DNA from: Bradyrhizobium ontarionense | Lineage (GTDB): Bacteria; Pseudomonadota; Alphaproteobacteria; Rhizobiales; Xanthobacteraceae | NCBI RefSeq assembly: GCF_021088345.1 | Contig: NZ_CP088156.1 | Location: forward strand, 2,480,001 to 2,544,000 | Direction of reading: 5' to 3' | DNA length: 64,000 nt | Shown here: in pieces, positions 28,625-37,478 of the stretch | Numbering within the stretch: the first letter of the stretch is position 1 | How the letters are laid out: each line of letters starts with the position of its first letter | Notes under the pieces: model-generated | Database searches by the model: none | Seen by the model: only the letters and a program-made list of their open reading frames with translations | What the model was told of the DNA's origin: nothing | Translations under genes and position numbers: made by a program

Positions 28625-29140
28625 TCACACGTCACCCGCCTCTTCCGACTCGCCGAATTCCGCGAGACTGCCCTCCAGCTCCGCGAGCATTTTTTGCAGC
28701 GCGGCAAGCTTGCGAACGCCATAGCGGCTGGCGATGGACGCATAGATCGCCTCCGAACCAGGCGCGACCTGCGCGATCAACTTCATGCCCCTCGTGGAAA
28801 TCGACAGCACACCCCTGCGCATGTCGCGCGTGTCGACCTCGCGCTGGATCAGGCCGCGCGCCTCGAGATCGCGCAGGATTCGCGACAGGCTGGGACCGAG
28901 CAGGAATGCGACGCGCGCCAGCTCCGTCACCTCGATGGCATCGACCGCCGCCAGCGCGCGCAGGATGCGCCATTGCTGCTCGGTCAGCCCATGCTCGCGC
29001 AGACTGGGGCGGAATTGCCGCATCACCGCCTCACGCGCGCGCAACAGCGCCATCGGCAGCGATTGCGAGAAGTCGCGCATCGGCACCTGGCGCATGCGCT
29101 TCGCTGTTGGCCTCGCGCCTCTGGCCCTGGTCTCGCTCAT
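28625..29140 (-). CDS. hpaR: MarR-family regulator HpaR
   Basis: Transcriptional repressor of homoprotocatechuate genes. The 171-residue protein has the MarR winged helix with LREHGLTEQQWRILRALA and LLGPSLSRILRDLEARGLIQR as recognition region, followed by the DTRDMRRGVLSISTRG wing. This sequence type corresponds to the HpaR/HpcR group. It is divergent from hpaH, with a perfect palindrome TTAACATGTTAA in the shared 114-base gap that is the likely operator. Ligands in relatives are hydroxyphenylacetates. ATG 29140 is chosen; an upstream ATG would add 13 residues of low plausibility. Confidence 0.9.
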   Translation of the reverse strand: MSETRARGARPTAKRMRQVPMRDFSQSLPMALLRAREAVMRQFRPSLREHGLTEQQWRILRALAAVDAIEVTELARVAFLLGPSLSRILRDLEARGLIQREVDTRDMRRGVLSISTRGMKLIAQVAPGSEAIYASIASRYGVRKLAALQKMLAELEGSLAEFGESEEAGDV

Positions 29141-29206
29141 CTCACCACCCCAGCCGCCCAGATATTTGCACCGCAACAAATGTCGTTTGGATTTGCCGAC
29201 AGAAAC

Positions 29207-29218
29207 TTAACATGTTAA
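29207..29218. promoter_or_regulatory. Candidate HpaR operator palindrome
   Basis: TTAACATGTTAA is a perfect 12-base dyad in the hpaR-hpaH intergenic region, 36 bases upstream of the hpaH ATG and 66 from the hpaR start. MarR proteins bind such AT-rich palindromes. A weaker dyad (CAAATGTCGTTTG) lies about 20 bases away. Confidence 0.6.
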
Positions 29219-29254
29219 TCATCTGCCGCCAGCTCTTTTCCGAGGGATCCTCTC

Positions 29255-30061
29255 ATGCCCCTGACGAACGACCAGATTCACAGCTGCGCGCTGCGCCTGG
29301 ATCAGGCCGAGAAGAGCCGCCGCCAGATCAGGCAGCTCTCTCAGGAGTTTCCCAGCATCACCGTCGCGGACGCCTACGCGATCCAGCAGGCGTGGATCAA
29401 CCTCAAGGTCGCCGAGGGCCGGATCATCAAGGGGCACAAGATCGGTCTCACGTCGAAGGCGATGCAGAGCGCGCTGAACATCGATGAGCCTGACTCCGGC
29501 GTGCTGCTCGATGACATGTTCTTTGCCGATGGCGGGCTCGTGCCGTCTGACCGCTTCATCGCGACGCGCATCGAGGCTGAGCTCGCCTTCGTCATGAAGC
29601 ACCGCCTCTCAGGGCCGGACTGCACGCTGTTCGACGTGCTCAACGCGACCGATTTCGTCGTGCCGGCATTGGAGATTCTCGACACGCGGATCGAGCGCGT
29701 CGATCCCGAGACCAAGGCGACGCGCAAGATCTTCGACACCATCGCCGACAATGCGGCGAATGCCGGCATCGTGCTCGGCGGCCGGCCGCTGCGGCCGCTC
29801 GACGTCGACCTGCGCTGGATCGGCGCGCTCTGTCATAAGAACGGGCAGTTGGAAGAGACAGGCCTGGCCGCCGGCGTGCTGAACAACCCGGCGACCGCCG
29901 TGGCCTGGCTTGCCAACAAGATCGCCGTTCACAGCCTCGCACTGGAACCGGGACAGGTGGTGCTGGCGGGCTCCTTCATCCGGCCGATCGAGGCCCGCCA
30001 GGGCGACACCATCCAGGCCGACTACGGTCCCTACGGGACGGTGAGCTGTTATTTCGCCTGA
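29255..30061 (+). CDS. hpaH: 2-oxo-hept-4-ene-1,7-dioate hydratase HpaH
   Basis: Adds water to 2-oxohept-4-ene-1,7-dioate in the meta-cleavage branch for homoprotocatechuate. The 268 residues match the HpaH/MhpD hydratase group of the FAH superfamily. Landmarks include [13 protein letters not shown], the metal-binding EAELAFVM and the [15 protein letters not shown] stretch [15 protein letters not shown]. First gene of the plus-strand hpa operon, followed after 24 bases by hpaF. The product would be cleaved by HpaI, for which the nearest candidate is the HpcH/HpaI aldolase at 21732. Confidence 0.92.
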   Translation: MPLTNDQIHSCALRLDQAEKSRRQIRQLSQEFPSITVADAYAIQQAWINLKVAEGRIIKGHKIGLTSKAMQSALNIDEPDSGVLLDDMFFADGGLVPSDRFIATRIEAELAFVMKHRLSGPDCTLFDVLNATDFVVPALEILDTRIERVDPETKATRKIFDTIADNAANAGIVLGGRPLRPLDVDLRWIGALCHKNGQLEETGLAAGVLNNPATAVAWLANKIAVHSLALEPGQVVLAGSFIRPIEARQGDTIQADYGPYGTVSCYFA

Positions 30062-30085
30062 CGCCTGCTCCGGAGCGACCGCACC

Positions 30086-30484
30086 ATGCCGCATTTCAGC
30101 ATCGAATACTCAGCCAATCTCGATTCGCGTCTCGATATGAGCGAGGTTTGTGAGATCGTCCGCAAGGCCGCCAGCGAGACCGGCATCTTTCCGACCGGCG
30201 GCATTCGCGTCCGCGCGATCCGCTGCGAGCACTATGCGGTTGCCGACGGCAAGTCCGACTACGGCTTCCTCGCGATGCTGCTGCGACTCGGCGAAGGCCG
30301 CGACCTCGCGGCGCGCAAGACCGCGGGCGCGCACGTCTTCAAGGCGCTGTCGGCCCATCTCGATCCGGTCTTCGCGAACAGCAAGTTCGCACTGTCTTTC
30401 GACATGCAGATCAACGACGCCGCGACCAGCTGGAAACGCAACAACATCCACGACGCCCTGAAAGCGGAGGCATCCCATGGATAA
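30086..30484 (+). CDS. hpaF: 5-carboxymethyl-2-hydroxymuconate isomerase HpaF
   Basis: Tautomerase-superfamily isomerase (CHMI) acting on 5-carboxymethyl-2-hydroxymuconate. The 132-residue length is typical, and removal of the initiator Met would expose the catalytic N-terminal proline (Met-Pro-His-Phe). The sequence HFSIEYSANLD and a conserved GIRVRAIRCEHYAVADG are characteristic. Its 3' end overlaps the hpaE start by eight bases. Confidence 0.92.
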   Translation: MPHFSIEYSANLDSRLDMSEVCEIVRKAASETGIFPTGGIRVRAIRCEHYAVADGKSDYGFLAMLLRLGEGRDLAARKTAGAHVFKALSAHLDPVFANSKFALSFDMQINDAATSWKRNNIHDALKAEASHG

Positions 30485-32015
30485 GGCCACTCCAAAAGCC
30501 GACATCTACAAAGCCAATCTCGACCGCGCCGTCCCCCTGCTCGCCAAGCTGAAGGACGAGGGCATCGGCCACTTCATCGATGGCAAGGTCGTGCCGGCGA
30601 TCTCGGGCGCGACGTTCGAGACGAAATCCCCGATCGACGGCACCGTGCTGGCCAAGGTCGCGCGCGGCAATGCCGAGGATATCGACCGCGCCGCGACGGC
30701 GGCATCGCTGGCCTTCAAATCATGGCGCGACATGGCGCCCGCCATGCGGCGCAAGTTGTTGCATCGCCTGGCCGACGCGATCGAAGCCAATGCCGAGGAC
30801 ATCGCTGTCCTCGAATGCATCGACACCGGGCAAGCCTACCGCTTCATGGCCAAGGCCGCGCTCCGGGCCGCCGAGAACTTCCGGTTCTTCGCCGACAAAT
30901 GCATGGAGGCCCGCGATGGCCAGAGCACGCCGAGCGATGAGCATTGGAACATCTCGACCCGGGTGCCGATCGGCCCCGTGGGCGTGATCACGCCGTGGAA
31001 CACGCCGTTCATGCTGTCGACCTGGAAGATCGCGCCGGCGCTCGCGGCCGGCTGCACGGTCGTGCACAAGCCGGCGGAGTGGTCGCCGATCACGGCGCAA
31101 TGGCTCGCGAAGCTCGCCAAGGAGGCCGGCATTCCCGATGGCGTGCTCAACACCGTCCACGGCTTCGGCGAAGAGGCCGGCAAGGCGTTGACCGAGCATC
31201 CCGCGATCAAGGCCATCGGCTTCGTCGGCGAGAGTTCGACGGGATCTGCGATCATGGCGCAGGGCGCACCGACCTTGAAGCGTGTGCATTTCGAGCTCGG
31301 CGGCAAGAACCCGGTCATCGTGTTCGACGATGCCGATCTTGAGCGCGCGCTCGATGCGGTCGTGTTCATGATCTACTCGCTCAATGGGGAGCGCTGCACC
31401 TCGTCCAGCCGGCTGCTCGTTCAGCAGAGCATCGCCGAGACCTTCACGGCCAAGCTCGCCGCCCGCGTGCGCGCGCTGAAGGTTGGCCATCCGCTCGATC
31501 CGGCCACAGAGATCGGGCCGCTGATCCATGAGCGGCATCTCGCCAAGGTTTGCTCCTATGTCGACATCGCGCGCCAGGACGGCGCGATCATCGCCGTCGG
31601 CGGCAAGCCGTTCGATGGTCCGGGCGGCGGCCACTATGTCGAGCCGACGCTGGTCACCGGCGCGAGCCAGACCATGCGTGTCGCCCAGGAGGAGGTATTC
31701 GGGCCGTTCCTGACCGTGATCCCATTCCGCGACGAGACGGACGCGATCGCGATCGCCAATGACGTGCAATACGGCCTCACCGGCTACGTCTGGACCAACG
31801 ACATGGGCCGGGCACTGCGCGTCGCCGACGCGCTCGAGGCCGGCATGATCTGGCTGAACTCGGAGAATGTCCGCCATCTGCCGACGCCGTTCGGCGGCAT
31901 GAAGGCGTCCGGAATCGGCCGCGACGGCGGCGACTATTCGTTCGACTTCTACATGGAGACGAAGCACGTCTCGCTCGCGCGCGGCACCCACAAGATCCAG
32001 CGGCTCGGCGTGTAA
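30477..32015 (+). CDS. hpaE: 5-carboxymethyl-2-hydroxymuconate-6-semialdehyde dehydrogenase HpaE
   Basis: NAD-dependent aldehyde dehydrogenase oxidising the ring-cleavage product of homoprotocatechuate. The 512-residue protein has the ALDH fold with catalytic Glu273 in FELGGKNP and nucleophile Cys307 in GERCTSSSR, plus the NAD-binding GEEAGKALTEHPAI region. Placement between hpaF and the FAH gene supports the HpaE assignment over a generic betaine- or succinate-semialdehyde dehydrogenase. The gene overlaps hpaF and leaves only six bases before the next gene, so all are in one operon. Confidence 0.92.
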   Translation: MDKATPKADIYKANLDRAVPLLAKLKDEGIGHFIDGKVVPAISGATFETKSPIDGTVLAKVARGNAEDIDRAATAASLAFKSWRDMAPAMRRKLLHRLADAIEANAEDIAVLECIDTGQAYRFMAKAALRAAENFRFFADKCMEARDGQSTPSDEHWNISTRVPIGPVGVITPWNTPFMLSTWKIAPALAAGCTVVHKPAEWSPITAQWLAKLAKEAGIPDGVLNTVHGFGEEAGKALTEHPAIKAIGFVGESSTGSAIMAQGAPTLKRVHFELGGKNPVIVFDDADLERALDAVVFMIYSLNGERCTSSSRLLVQQSIAETFTAKLAARVRALKVGHPLDPATEIGPLIHERHLAKVCSYVDIARQDGAIIAVGGKPFDGPGGGHYVEPTLVTGASQTMRVAQEEVFGPFLTVIPFRDETDAIAIANDVQYGLTGYVWTNDMGRALRVADALEAGMIWLNSENVRHLPTPFGGMKASGIGRDGGDYSFDFYMETKHVSLARGTHKIQRLGV

Positions 32016-32021
32016 GGACAG

Positions 32022-32900
32022 ATGCCCATGACCTCCCCTCGCCTCGCCACCTATGCCGTCGACGGCTCGGTCCGCTACGGATTGGCGACCGACAACGGCC
32101 TCGTCGATCTCTCCGCGCTCTTTGCCAAGGACTATCGGACCCTGCGCGAGGTGATCGCAGCGGGCGCCCTGCCGCGGCTGATCGATGCCGCCTCCAGGCT
32201 TTCGCCCGATCACGATCTCGACGCGATCACTTGGCTGCCGCCGATCCCCTCGCCGGAGAAGATCATCTGCATCGGCGTCAACTATCCCGATCGCAACGCC
32301 GAGTACAAGGACGGCCAGGACGCGCCGAAATATCCGTCGATGTTCATGCGGGCACCGCGCTCCTTCATCGGCCATGAGACACCGCTGGTGCGCCCGCGCG
32401 CCTCGCCGCAGCTCGACTACGAAGGCGAGCTCGTGCTGATCATCGGCAAGGCCGGCCGTCATATCCCGGAAAGCCAGGCGCTCGATCACATCGCGGCGCT
32501 CACGCTCTGCAACGAGGGCACGATCCGCGACTGGGTGCGACACGCCAAGTTCAATGTGACCCAGGGCAAGAACTTCGACTCGGCCGGCAGCCTCGGCCCC
32601 TGGATCGTGCCCTACACCGATGAGAGCCAGATCGCCGACATCCGGCTGACCACGCGCGTCAATGGCGAGCTGCGCCAGGACGACCGCACGTCGCGGCTGA
32701 TGTTCGGCTTCCGCTATCTCATCAACTACATCTCGACCTTCACGACGCTGGTGCCCGGTGACGTGATCGTGACGGGCACGCCGACCGGCGCCGGTGCACG
32801 GTTCGATCCGCCGCGCTACCTCAAGCCCGGCGACGTCATAGAGATCGCCGCCGAAGGCGTCGGCACGTTGCGCAACGGCGTCGTCGACGAAGCTCTGTAA
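32022..32900 (+). CDS. Fumarylacetoacetate hydrolase family protein (HpaG-like)
   Basis: A 292-residue FAH-fold enzyme. It has the GVNYPDRNAEYKDGQ entry, the metal-binding DYEGELVLIIGK, and the GTPTGAGARFDPPRYLKPGD ending expected in the family. In the hpa context the likely role is decarboxylase or isomerase of 5-carboxymethyl-2-oxo-hex-3-ene-1,6-dioate (HpaG). That protein is usually a two-domain protein of about 430 residues, so this shorter one is only HpaG-like. An alternative start at 32028 has better ribosome-site spacing. Many close relatives are annotated only as FAH-family, so I leave the symbol empty. Confidence 0.85.
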   Translation: MPMTSPRLATYAVDGSVRYGLATDNGLVDLSALFAKDYRTLREVIAAGALPRLIDAASRLSPDHDLDAITWLPPIPSPEKIICIGVNYPDRNAEYKDGQDAPKYPSMFMRAPRSFIGHETPLVRPRASPQLDYEGELVLIIGKAGRHIPESQALDHIAALTLCNEGTIRDWVRHAKFNVTQGKNFDSAGSLGPWIVPYTDESQIADIRLTTRVNGELRQDDRTSRLMFGFRYLINYISTFTTLVPGDVIVTGTPTGAGARFDPPRYLKPGDVIEIAAEGVGTLRNGVVDEAL

Positions 32901-32921
32901 AATCAGGAACGGAACCTACGC

Positions 32922-34547
32922 ATGACCACCATGACCGGCGGCGAAGCCATCGTCAGCGGGCTCGTTGCCCACGGCGTCGACACCGTGTTCGGCCTGCCCG
33001 GCGCGCAGATCTACGGCCTGTTCGACGCGTTCCATCAGGCACAGTTGAAGGTCGTCGGCGCCCGTCACGAGCAGGCCTGCGGCTACATGGCGTTCGGCTA
33101 TGCCCGCGCGAGCGGCAAGCCCGGCGTGTTCAGCGTCGTGCCGGGTCCAGGCGTACTCAATGCCGGCGCCGCGCTGCTCACCGCCTTCGGCTGCAACGAA
33201 CCGGTGCTGTGCCTCACCGGCCAGGTGCCGACCGATTATCTCGGCCGTGGCCGTGGCCACCTGCACGAGATGCCCGATCAGCTCGCGACCTTGCGCAGCT
33301 TCGTCAAATGGGCCGAGCGTATCGAATATCCTGCTTCAGCGCCGACGCTGGTCGCACGCGCCTTCCAGGAGATGTTGTCGGGGCGACGCGGCCCGACCGC
33401 ACTGGAGATGCCGTGGGACGTGTTCACGCAGAAGGCCGAAACGGCCGCCGCGAAGCCGCTGCCGCAGTTCACGCCGCCGCAACCCGACCCGGACCGCATC
33501 GCCAAGGCGGCCGCGCTGATCACAGGCGCCAAGGCGCCAATGATCTTCGTCGGCGCCGGCGCGATCGAGGCGCGCGAGGAGATCCTCGAACTGGCCGAGA
33601 TGATCGACGCGCCGGTGGTCGCCTTCCGCTCCGGGCGCGGCATCGTGTCCAATGCGCATGAGCTCGGGCTCACCATGGCCGCGGCCTACAAGCTCTGGCC
33701 AACCACGGACTTGATGATCGGAATCGGCAGCCGCATGGAGCTGCCGACCACGTTCCGCTGGCCGTTCAAGCCGGACGGATTGAAGTCGATCCGCATCGAC
33801 ATCGATCCCGCCGAGATGCGGCGCCTCATCGTCGACGCCGGCATCGTGGCCGACGCGAAAGCGGGCACCGCCGCGCTCGCCGCCGCCGTCACCAAGACCG
33901 GATATCGCAAGACGTCGGGCCGCCGCGCGGCTATTCGCGAAGCCAGCGCAGCGAGCTTGCAGGAGATCCAGAAGGTGCAGCCGCAGATGGCCTATCTGAA
34001 CGTGCTGCGCGAGGTGCTGCCGCATGACGCCATCGTCACCGACGAGCTGTCGCAGGTCGGCTTCGCCTCCTGGTACGGCTTTCCCGTCTACGAGCCGCGC
34101 ACCTTCATCACGTCGGGCTATCAAGGCACGCTCGGCGCGGGCTTTCCGACCGCGCTCGGCGCCAAGGTGGCTCATCCCGACAGACCGGTGGTCGCGATCA
34201 CCGGCGACGGCGGCTTCATGTTCGCCGTCCAGGAACTCGCGACCGCTGTGCAATACAATATCGGCGTCGTCACCTTGGTGTTCAACAACAACTCTTACGG
34301 CAATGTCCGGCGCGACCAGCGCGAGCGCTTCGACGGCCGCGTGGTTGCCTCCGATCTGGTCAATCCGGATTTCGTCAAGCTCGCCGAGTCGTTCGGCGTT
34401 TCTGCGAGCCGCGTCACGGGCCCGGATCAGTTCAGGTCCGCACTCGAGACGGCGCTGGCGCATGGCGGGCCGTATCTGATCGAGGTCGAGGTTCCCCGGG
34501 ATTCCGAGGTGTCGCCCTGGACCTTCATCCATCCGCCGAAGCCGTAG
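32922..34547 (+). CDS. Thiamine diphosphate-dependent enzyme, acetolactate synthase-like
   Basis: A 541-residue ThDP enzyme of the acetolactate synthase/benzoylformate decarboxylase superfamily. The N-terminal pyrimidine-binding domain carries the catalytic Glu in GARHEQACGYMAFGYARASG. The middle domain is about 195-330, and the C-terminal domain has the ThDP motif GDGGFMFAVQE ending NNNSYGNVRRDQ. Substrate specificity is not readable. It is not a standard member of hpa operons; a 2-keto-acid decarboxylase making an arylacetaldehyde, or a carboligase, are both possible. Same strand and 21 bases after the FAH gene, so in the operon. Confidence 0.88.
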   Translation: MTTMTGGEAIVSGLVAHGVDTVFGLPGAQIYGLFDAFHQAQLKVVGARHEQACGYMAFGYARASGKPGVFSVVPGPGVLNAGAALLTAFGCNEPVLCLTGQVPTDYLGRGRGHLHEMPDQLATLRSFVKWAERIEYPASAPTLVARAFQEMLSGRRGPTALEMPWDVFTQKAETAAAKPLPQFTPPQPDPDRIAKAAALITGAKAPMIFVGAGAIEAREEILELAEMIDAPVVAFRSGRGIVSNAHELGLTMAAAYKLWPTTDLMIGIGSRMELPTTFRWPFKPDGLKSIRIDIDPAEMRRLIVDAGIVADAKAGTAALAAAVTKTGYRKTSGRRAAIREASAASLQEIQKVQPQMAYLNVLREVLPHDAIVTDELSQVGFASWYGFPVYEPRTFITSGYQGTLGAGFPTALGAKVAHPDRPVVAITGDGGFMFAVQELATAVQYNIGVVTLVFNNNSYGNVRRDQRERFDGRVVASDLVNPDFVKLAESFGVSASRVTGPDQFRSALETALAHGGPYLIEVEVPRDSEVSPWTFIHPPKP

Positions 34548-34581
34548 GCCCGATTGGCGCACGGCCGCGCGGAGATCAGCG

Positions 34582-35808
34582 TCAGGACGGAGACGCGCGC
34601 CGTCCCTGCAATCCCACGGCGGCCATCACCAGCAGGCCGGCGCCGGCGACGAGCCAGCAGGCAACGGGCGCCCAGCGCACCAGCGGTGCGTAGTCCGGCA
34701 GCTTCTGTAAGCCGCCGGCAACCGCGGCCATCCGCGCGAATGTGGCAAGCGCCAACGCGGAGAACACCAGCCCGGTCTCCTTGCCCTCGGCTCCCCGCGT
34801 GCCGATCCAGAGCGCCACCGAAATTGCGCTCATCATCATGCAGCCCCAGGCCGCGCCCGCAATGAACTGCGCAACGATGAGCACATTCAGCGCGCCGGCA
34901 ATCTCGGCCATGACGATCGCGATCGCGCCAAACAGGCCCGCAATCCCCATCACGATGAGACCGCCGCGACGCTTGACGACCGCGCTGGCGGGAAACAGCG
35001 CGATGTTGAAGCCGATCCAGAACACCGGCATCAGCCACGGCAGATCGCCCGGCGTCGCAAGCCGGAGATAGAAGGCCTCGCTGTTGATGCTGAAATGCAG
35101 CTGGTAGCCGAGCGCGAGGATCACCATCGCGCCGACGAACAGCATGTGCAGGCGGCCGAAAGGCTTCAGCCCGGCGGGCGCGGATGCCGGCTTGACGGTC
35201 GGGCCGCCGTCGCGCGGGACGCGCGACAGGCCGAGCGCGGTCAACAGCAGCACGATTGACGAGATGATGAATGGCAGTTGCGGATCGTGATCGCGCAGCA
35301 CGATGCCGAGATAGGGCGATACGGCGCCGGCCAAGCCATAGCCGAGCATCACCAGCGCCGCCAGAAACGGAATGCGGGGTCGCGCCGCATGGCGGCCCAG
35401 CAAGGTGAGCGGCGGCGCGCGCAGCACCGAGGAGGTGATCGCCCAGATCACGATCAGACCGATGAACATCGCCGGGCTGGATGATGCAGCCACGAATGGC
35501 AGCGCGACGAAGGTCGCGCATGACGCCGCAGTCAGCAGTCCGATGAAGATCCCGAACCGCACGGCGACGCGCGCGATGCGATCCGCGGCAATTCCCATCG
35601 CCGTATCCGAGAGCGTGAAGATCGCCTGATCCATCATCAGGATCAGGATGACCGCCGACGGCGCGATGCCGACCTGGACCGCGAGCTTCGGCAGATAGAT
35701 CACATAGGTGGTCCACAGCAGGGTGAACACCAGTTGCAGCAGCGCAAGGTGAAGTCCAAGCCGAGTCGCCGCCGGCGAACGCTCATCCGCAAGTTCGACA
35801 ATGCTCAT
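34582..35808 (-). CDS. MFS transporter
   Basis: A 408-residue integral membrane protein with about 12 helices and loops typical of the major facilitator superfamily (DTAMGIAADRIARVAVRFG between helices 2 and 3). No substrate is identifiable. It converges with the ThDP enzyme gene (34-base gap), so it is not in that operon, but an aromatic- or keto-acid exporter/importer for this cluster is reasonable. ATG 35808 is preferred over GTG 35814 because GGGAGAG lies seven bases upstream of it. Confidence 0.88.
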   Translation of the reverse strand: MSIVELADERSPAATRLGLHLALLQLVFTLLWTTYVIYLPKLAVQVGIAPSAVILILMMDQAIFTLSDTAMGIAADRIARVAVRFGIFIGLLTAASCATFVALPFVAASSSPAMFIGLIVIWAITSSVLRAPPLTLLGRHAARPRIPFLAALVMLGYGLAGAVSPYLGIVLRDHDPQLPFIISSIVLLLTALGLSRVPRDGGPTVKPASAPAGLKPFGRLHMLFVGAMVILALGYQLHFSINSEAFYLRLATPGDLPWLMPVFWIGFNIALFPASAVVKRRGGLIVMGIAGLFGAIAIVMAEIAGALNVLIVAQFIAGAAWGCMMMSAISVALWIGTRGAEGKETGLVFSALALATFARMAAVAGGLQKLPDYAPLVRWAPVACWLVAGAGLLVMAAVGLQGRRASPS

Positions 35809-35882
35809 AGCCACTCTCCCGGGCGCAGCATAAGGCCAGGGGGGTGTGTTGCAAATGAGCTGAGATCACGGAACGGTCAGCA

Positions 35883-36536
35883 TCAGCGGGCGCGGCGGAA
35901 CGTCAGATTGACCCGCTGGCGGCCGAGCAGGCCATGCTCGCCGTCGGGGAGCGGCGCCACGCCGTGAAAGGCCAATCGCGCCGGGCCGCCCCAGACGACG
36001 ATGTCGCCATGAACGAGCCGGTAGCGTTGCGTCTTGTCCGTACGCTTGAGGCCACCGAACAGGAAGGTGGCGGGCAGCCCAAGCGAGACCGAGACGATCG
36101 GCGCGCCGATATCGCGCTCGTCGCGATCCTGATGCAGCGACATCTTGGCGCCAGGCTCGTAGCGGTTGATCAGGCAGGCGTCAGGGGCGAAGCGGGGAAA
36201 GCCGGCATCGGTTGCGGCCTGCTCGGCGAGCTCACGAAACAGTGGCGGCATCGGTGGCCACGGCTTGCCGCTCTCGGGATCGACCGGATCGTAACGATAG
36301 CCGCTGCGGTCAGTCACCCAGCCCAAAGAGCCGCAATTCGTCATCGCCACCGACATCTGATGGCCGCCCGGCGTCACCATGCGGCGGAACGGCGCCTGGG
36401 CCGTGATCGCTCCGATCGCGGCAATCAGCTCGGTCTCATGCGGCCGCGCGAAGCCACGCAGGATCACAGCACCCGGCGCGAGCTGTTCGCGGTCCGCGCC
36501 GGCCGTCTCGAGTCCATCGAACAGATCAGCCGTCAT
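35883..36536 (-). CDS. alkB: DNA oxidative demethylase AlkB
   Basis: Fe(II)/2-oxoglutarate dioxygenase that removes alkyl groups from 1-methyladenine and 3-methylcytosine in DNA. The 217-residue protein has the AlkB core with iron ligands His135, Asp137 and His191 (SLHQDRDE and AFHGVAPL) and the RVNLTFR 2OG-binding strand at the C-terminus. The nucleotide-recognition lid MTNCGSLGWVTDRSGYRYDP is typical of the E. coli AlkB group. The companion oxygenase starts five bases upstream, so both are expressed together. ATG 36536 is chosen over an upstream ATG three codons away. Confidence 0.93.
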   Translation of the reverse strand: MTADLFDGLETAGADREQLAPGAVILRGFARPHETELIAAIGAITAQAPFRRMVTPGGHQMSVAMTNCGSLGWVTDRSGYRYDPVDPESGKPWPPMPPLFRELAEQAATDAGFPRFAPDACLINRYEPGAKMSLHQDRDERDIGAPIVSVSLGLPATFLFGGLKRTDKTQRYRLVHGDIVVWGGPARLAFHGVAPLPDGEHGLLGRQRVNLTFRRAR

Positions 36537-36541
36537 GCCCC

Positions 36542-37285
36542 TCACTTCGCATCGTGAAAGATCACGCCCAGCGTATGGCGCCGGCCGGCGCGCAGCCGGC
36601 TGACGCCGTGGCGCATGTTGACGCGGTAGCTGCCGCGCGTGCCCTGCACCGGGCGATTGTGGACCGCGAACACCACGGCATCGCCCTGCCGCAGCGGCAC
36701 CACTTCCGCGCGCGACTGCATGCGCGGCCGCTGTTCGGTCAAGACGAACTCGCCACCCTCGAAATCGCGCCCCGGCTCGGACAGAAGGATTGCGACCTGC
36801 AGCGGAAACACGTGCTCACCATAGAGGTCCTGGTGCAGGCAGTTGTAGTCGCCCTCGACATATTGCAGCAGCAACGGCGTCGACCTTGTCTGGCCGGCCT
36901 GATGGCAGCGGGCAAGGAACGCTGCGTGCTCGCCCGGGTATTGGACATCGATCCCCATCGTCGCGTTCCAGCGGTTGGCGAACGGGACCAGATGCGCATA
37001 GAGCTGAGGCCGCAGCTGCGCGATCGGATCCGGCAGCGGATAGCTGAAATATTTGTACTCGCCGCGGCCGAAGCCGTGCCGCGCCATGACGACGCGGCTG
37101 CGAAAGTGGATGTCGTCCGGATAGAGCGCCGCCAACGCGCGACAGTCGTCTGGCCGCAGCAACTGCGTCAATACGGCACAGCCGCGCGCATCGAGCTCGT
37201 GTTCGACCAACGCCCAGTCGATCGCGTCGATGCCGGCCGCCGCGGGTGGATCGATGCTCAGAGCAGCCTGCTTGAATGTGGCCAT
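36542..37285 (-). CDS. 2OG-Fe(II) oxygenase, proline-hydroxylase-like
   Basis: A 247-residue 2-oxoglutarate oxygenase outside the AlkB family. Iron ligands are His151 and Asp153 in NCLHQDLYG and His226 in MRHGVSRL, with a probable 2OG-binding Arg near 236 (RRHTLGVIFH). The substrate is unknown: relatives include prolyl hydroxylases acting on proteins. It overlaps no gene but leads directly into alkB with a five-base gap, so the two oxygenases form an operon. The upstream side carries a palindromic repeat. Confidence 0.9.
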   Translation of the reverse strand: MATFKQAALSIDPPAAAGIDAIDWALVEHELDARGCAVLTQLLRPDDCRALAALYPDDIHFRSRVVMARHGFGRGEYKYFSYPLPDPIAQLRPQLYAHLVPFANRWNATMGIDVQYPGEHAAFLARCHQAGQTRSTPLLLQYVEGDYNCLHQDLYGEHVFPLQVAILLSEPGRDFEGGEFVLTEQRPRMQSRAEVVPLRQGDAVVFAVHNRPVQGTRGSYRVNMRHGVSRLRAGRRHTLGVIFHDAK

Positions 37286-37303
37286 ATCGCAAATCCCACC
37301 GTG

Positions 37304-37403
37304 TCATTCCAGGGCGGCGCGAAGCGACGAGCCCGGAATCCATACGCCCGATCGTGGTTATGGATTCCGGGCCTGCGCGCAAGGGCGCGCATCCCGGAAT
37401 GAC
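37304..37403. repeat. GTCATTCC-type palindrome, copy 1
   Basis: Ends are GTCATTCC and GGAATGAC. Inside are CCCGGAATCCATA and TATGGATTCCGGG, so the whole 100-base element folds into a hairpin. Related copies are at 41995-42072 and 55561-55664. It lies in the promoter gap between divergent oxygenase and GT51-like genes. Confidence 0.9.
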
Positions 37404-37478
37404 GATGGTGTGACAGAAAGGGCCGCGGCGGCCACCCGTTTCCTGGACGTCTTGGCGTCATAGCACCGGAAAGACCCG

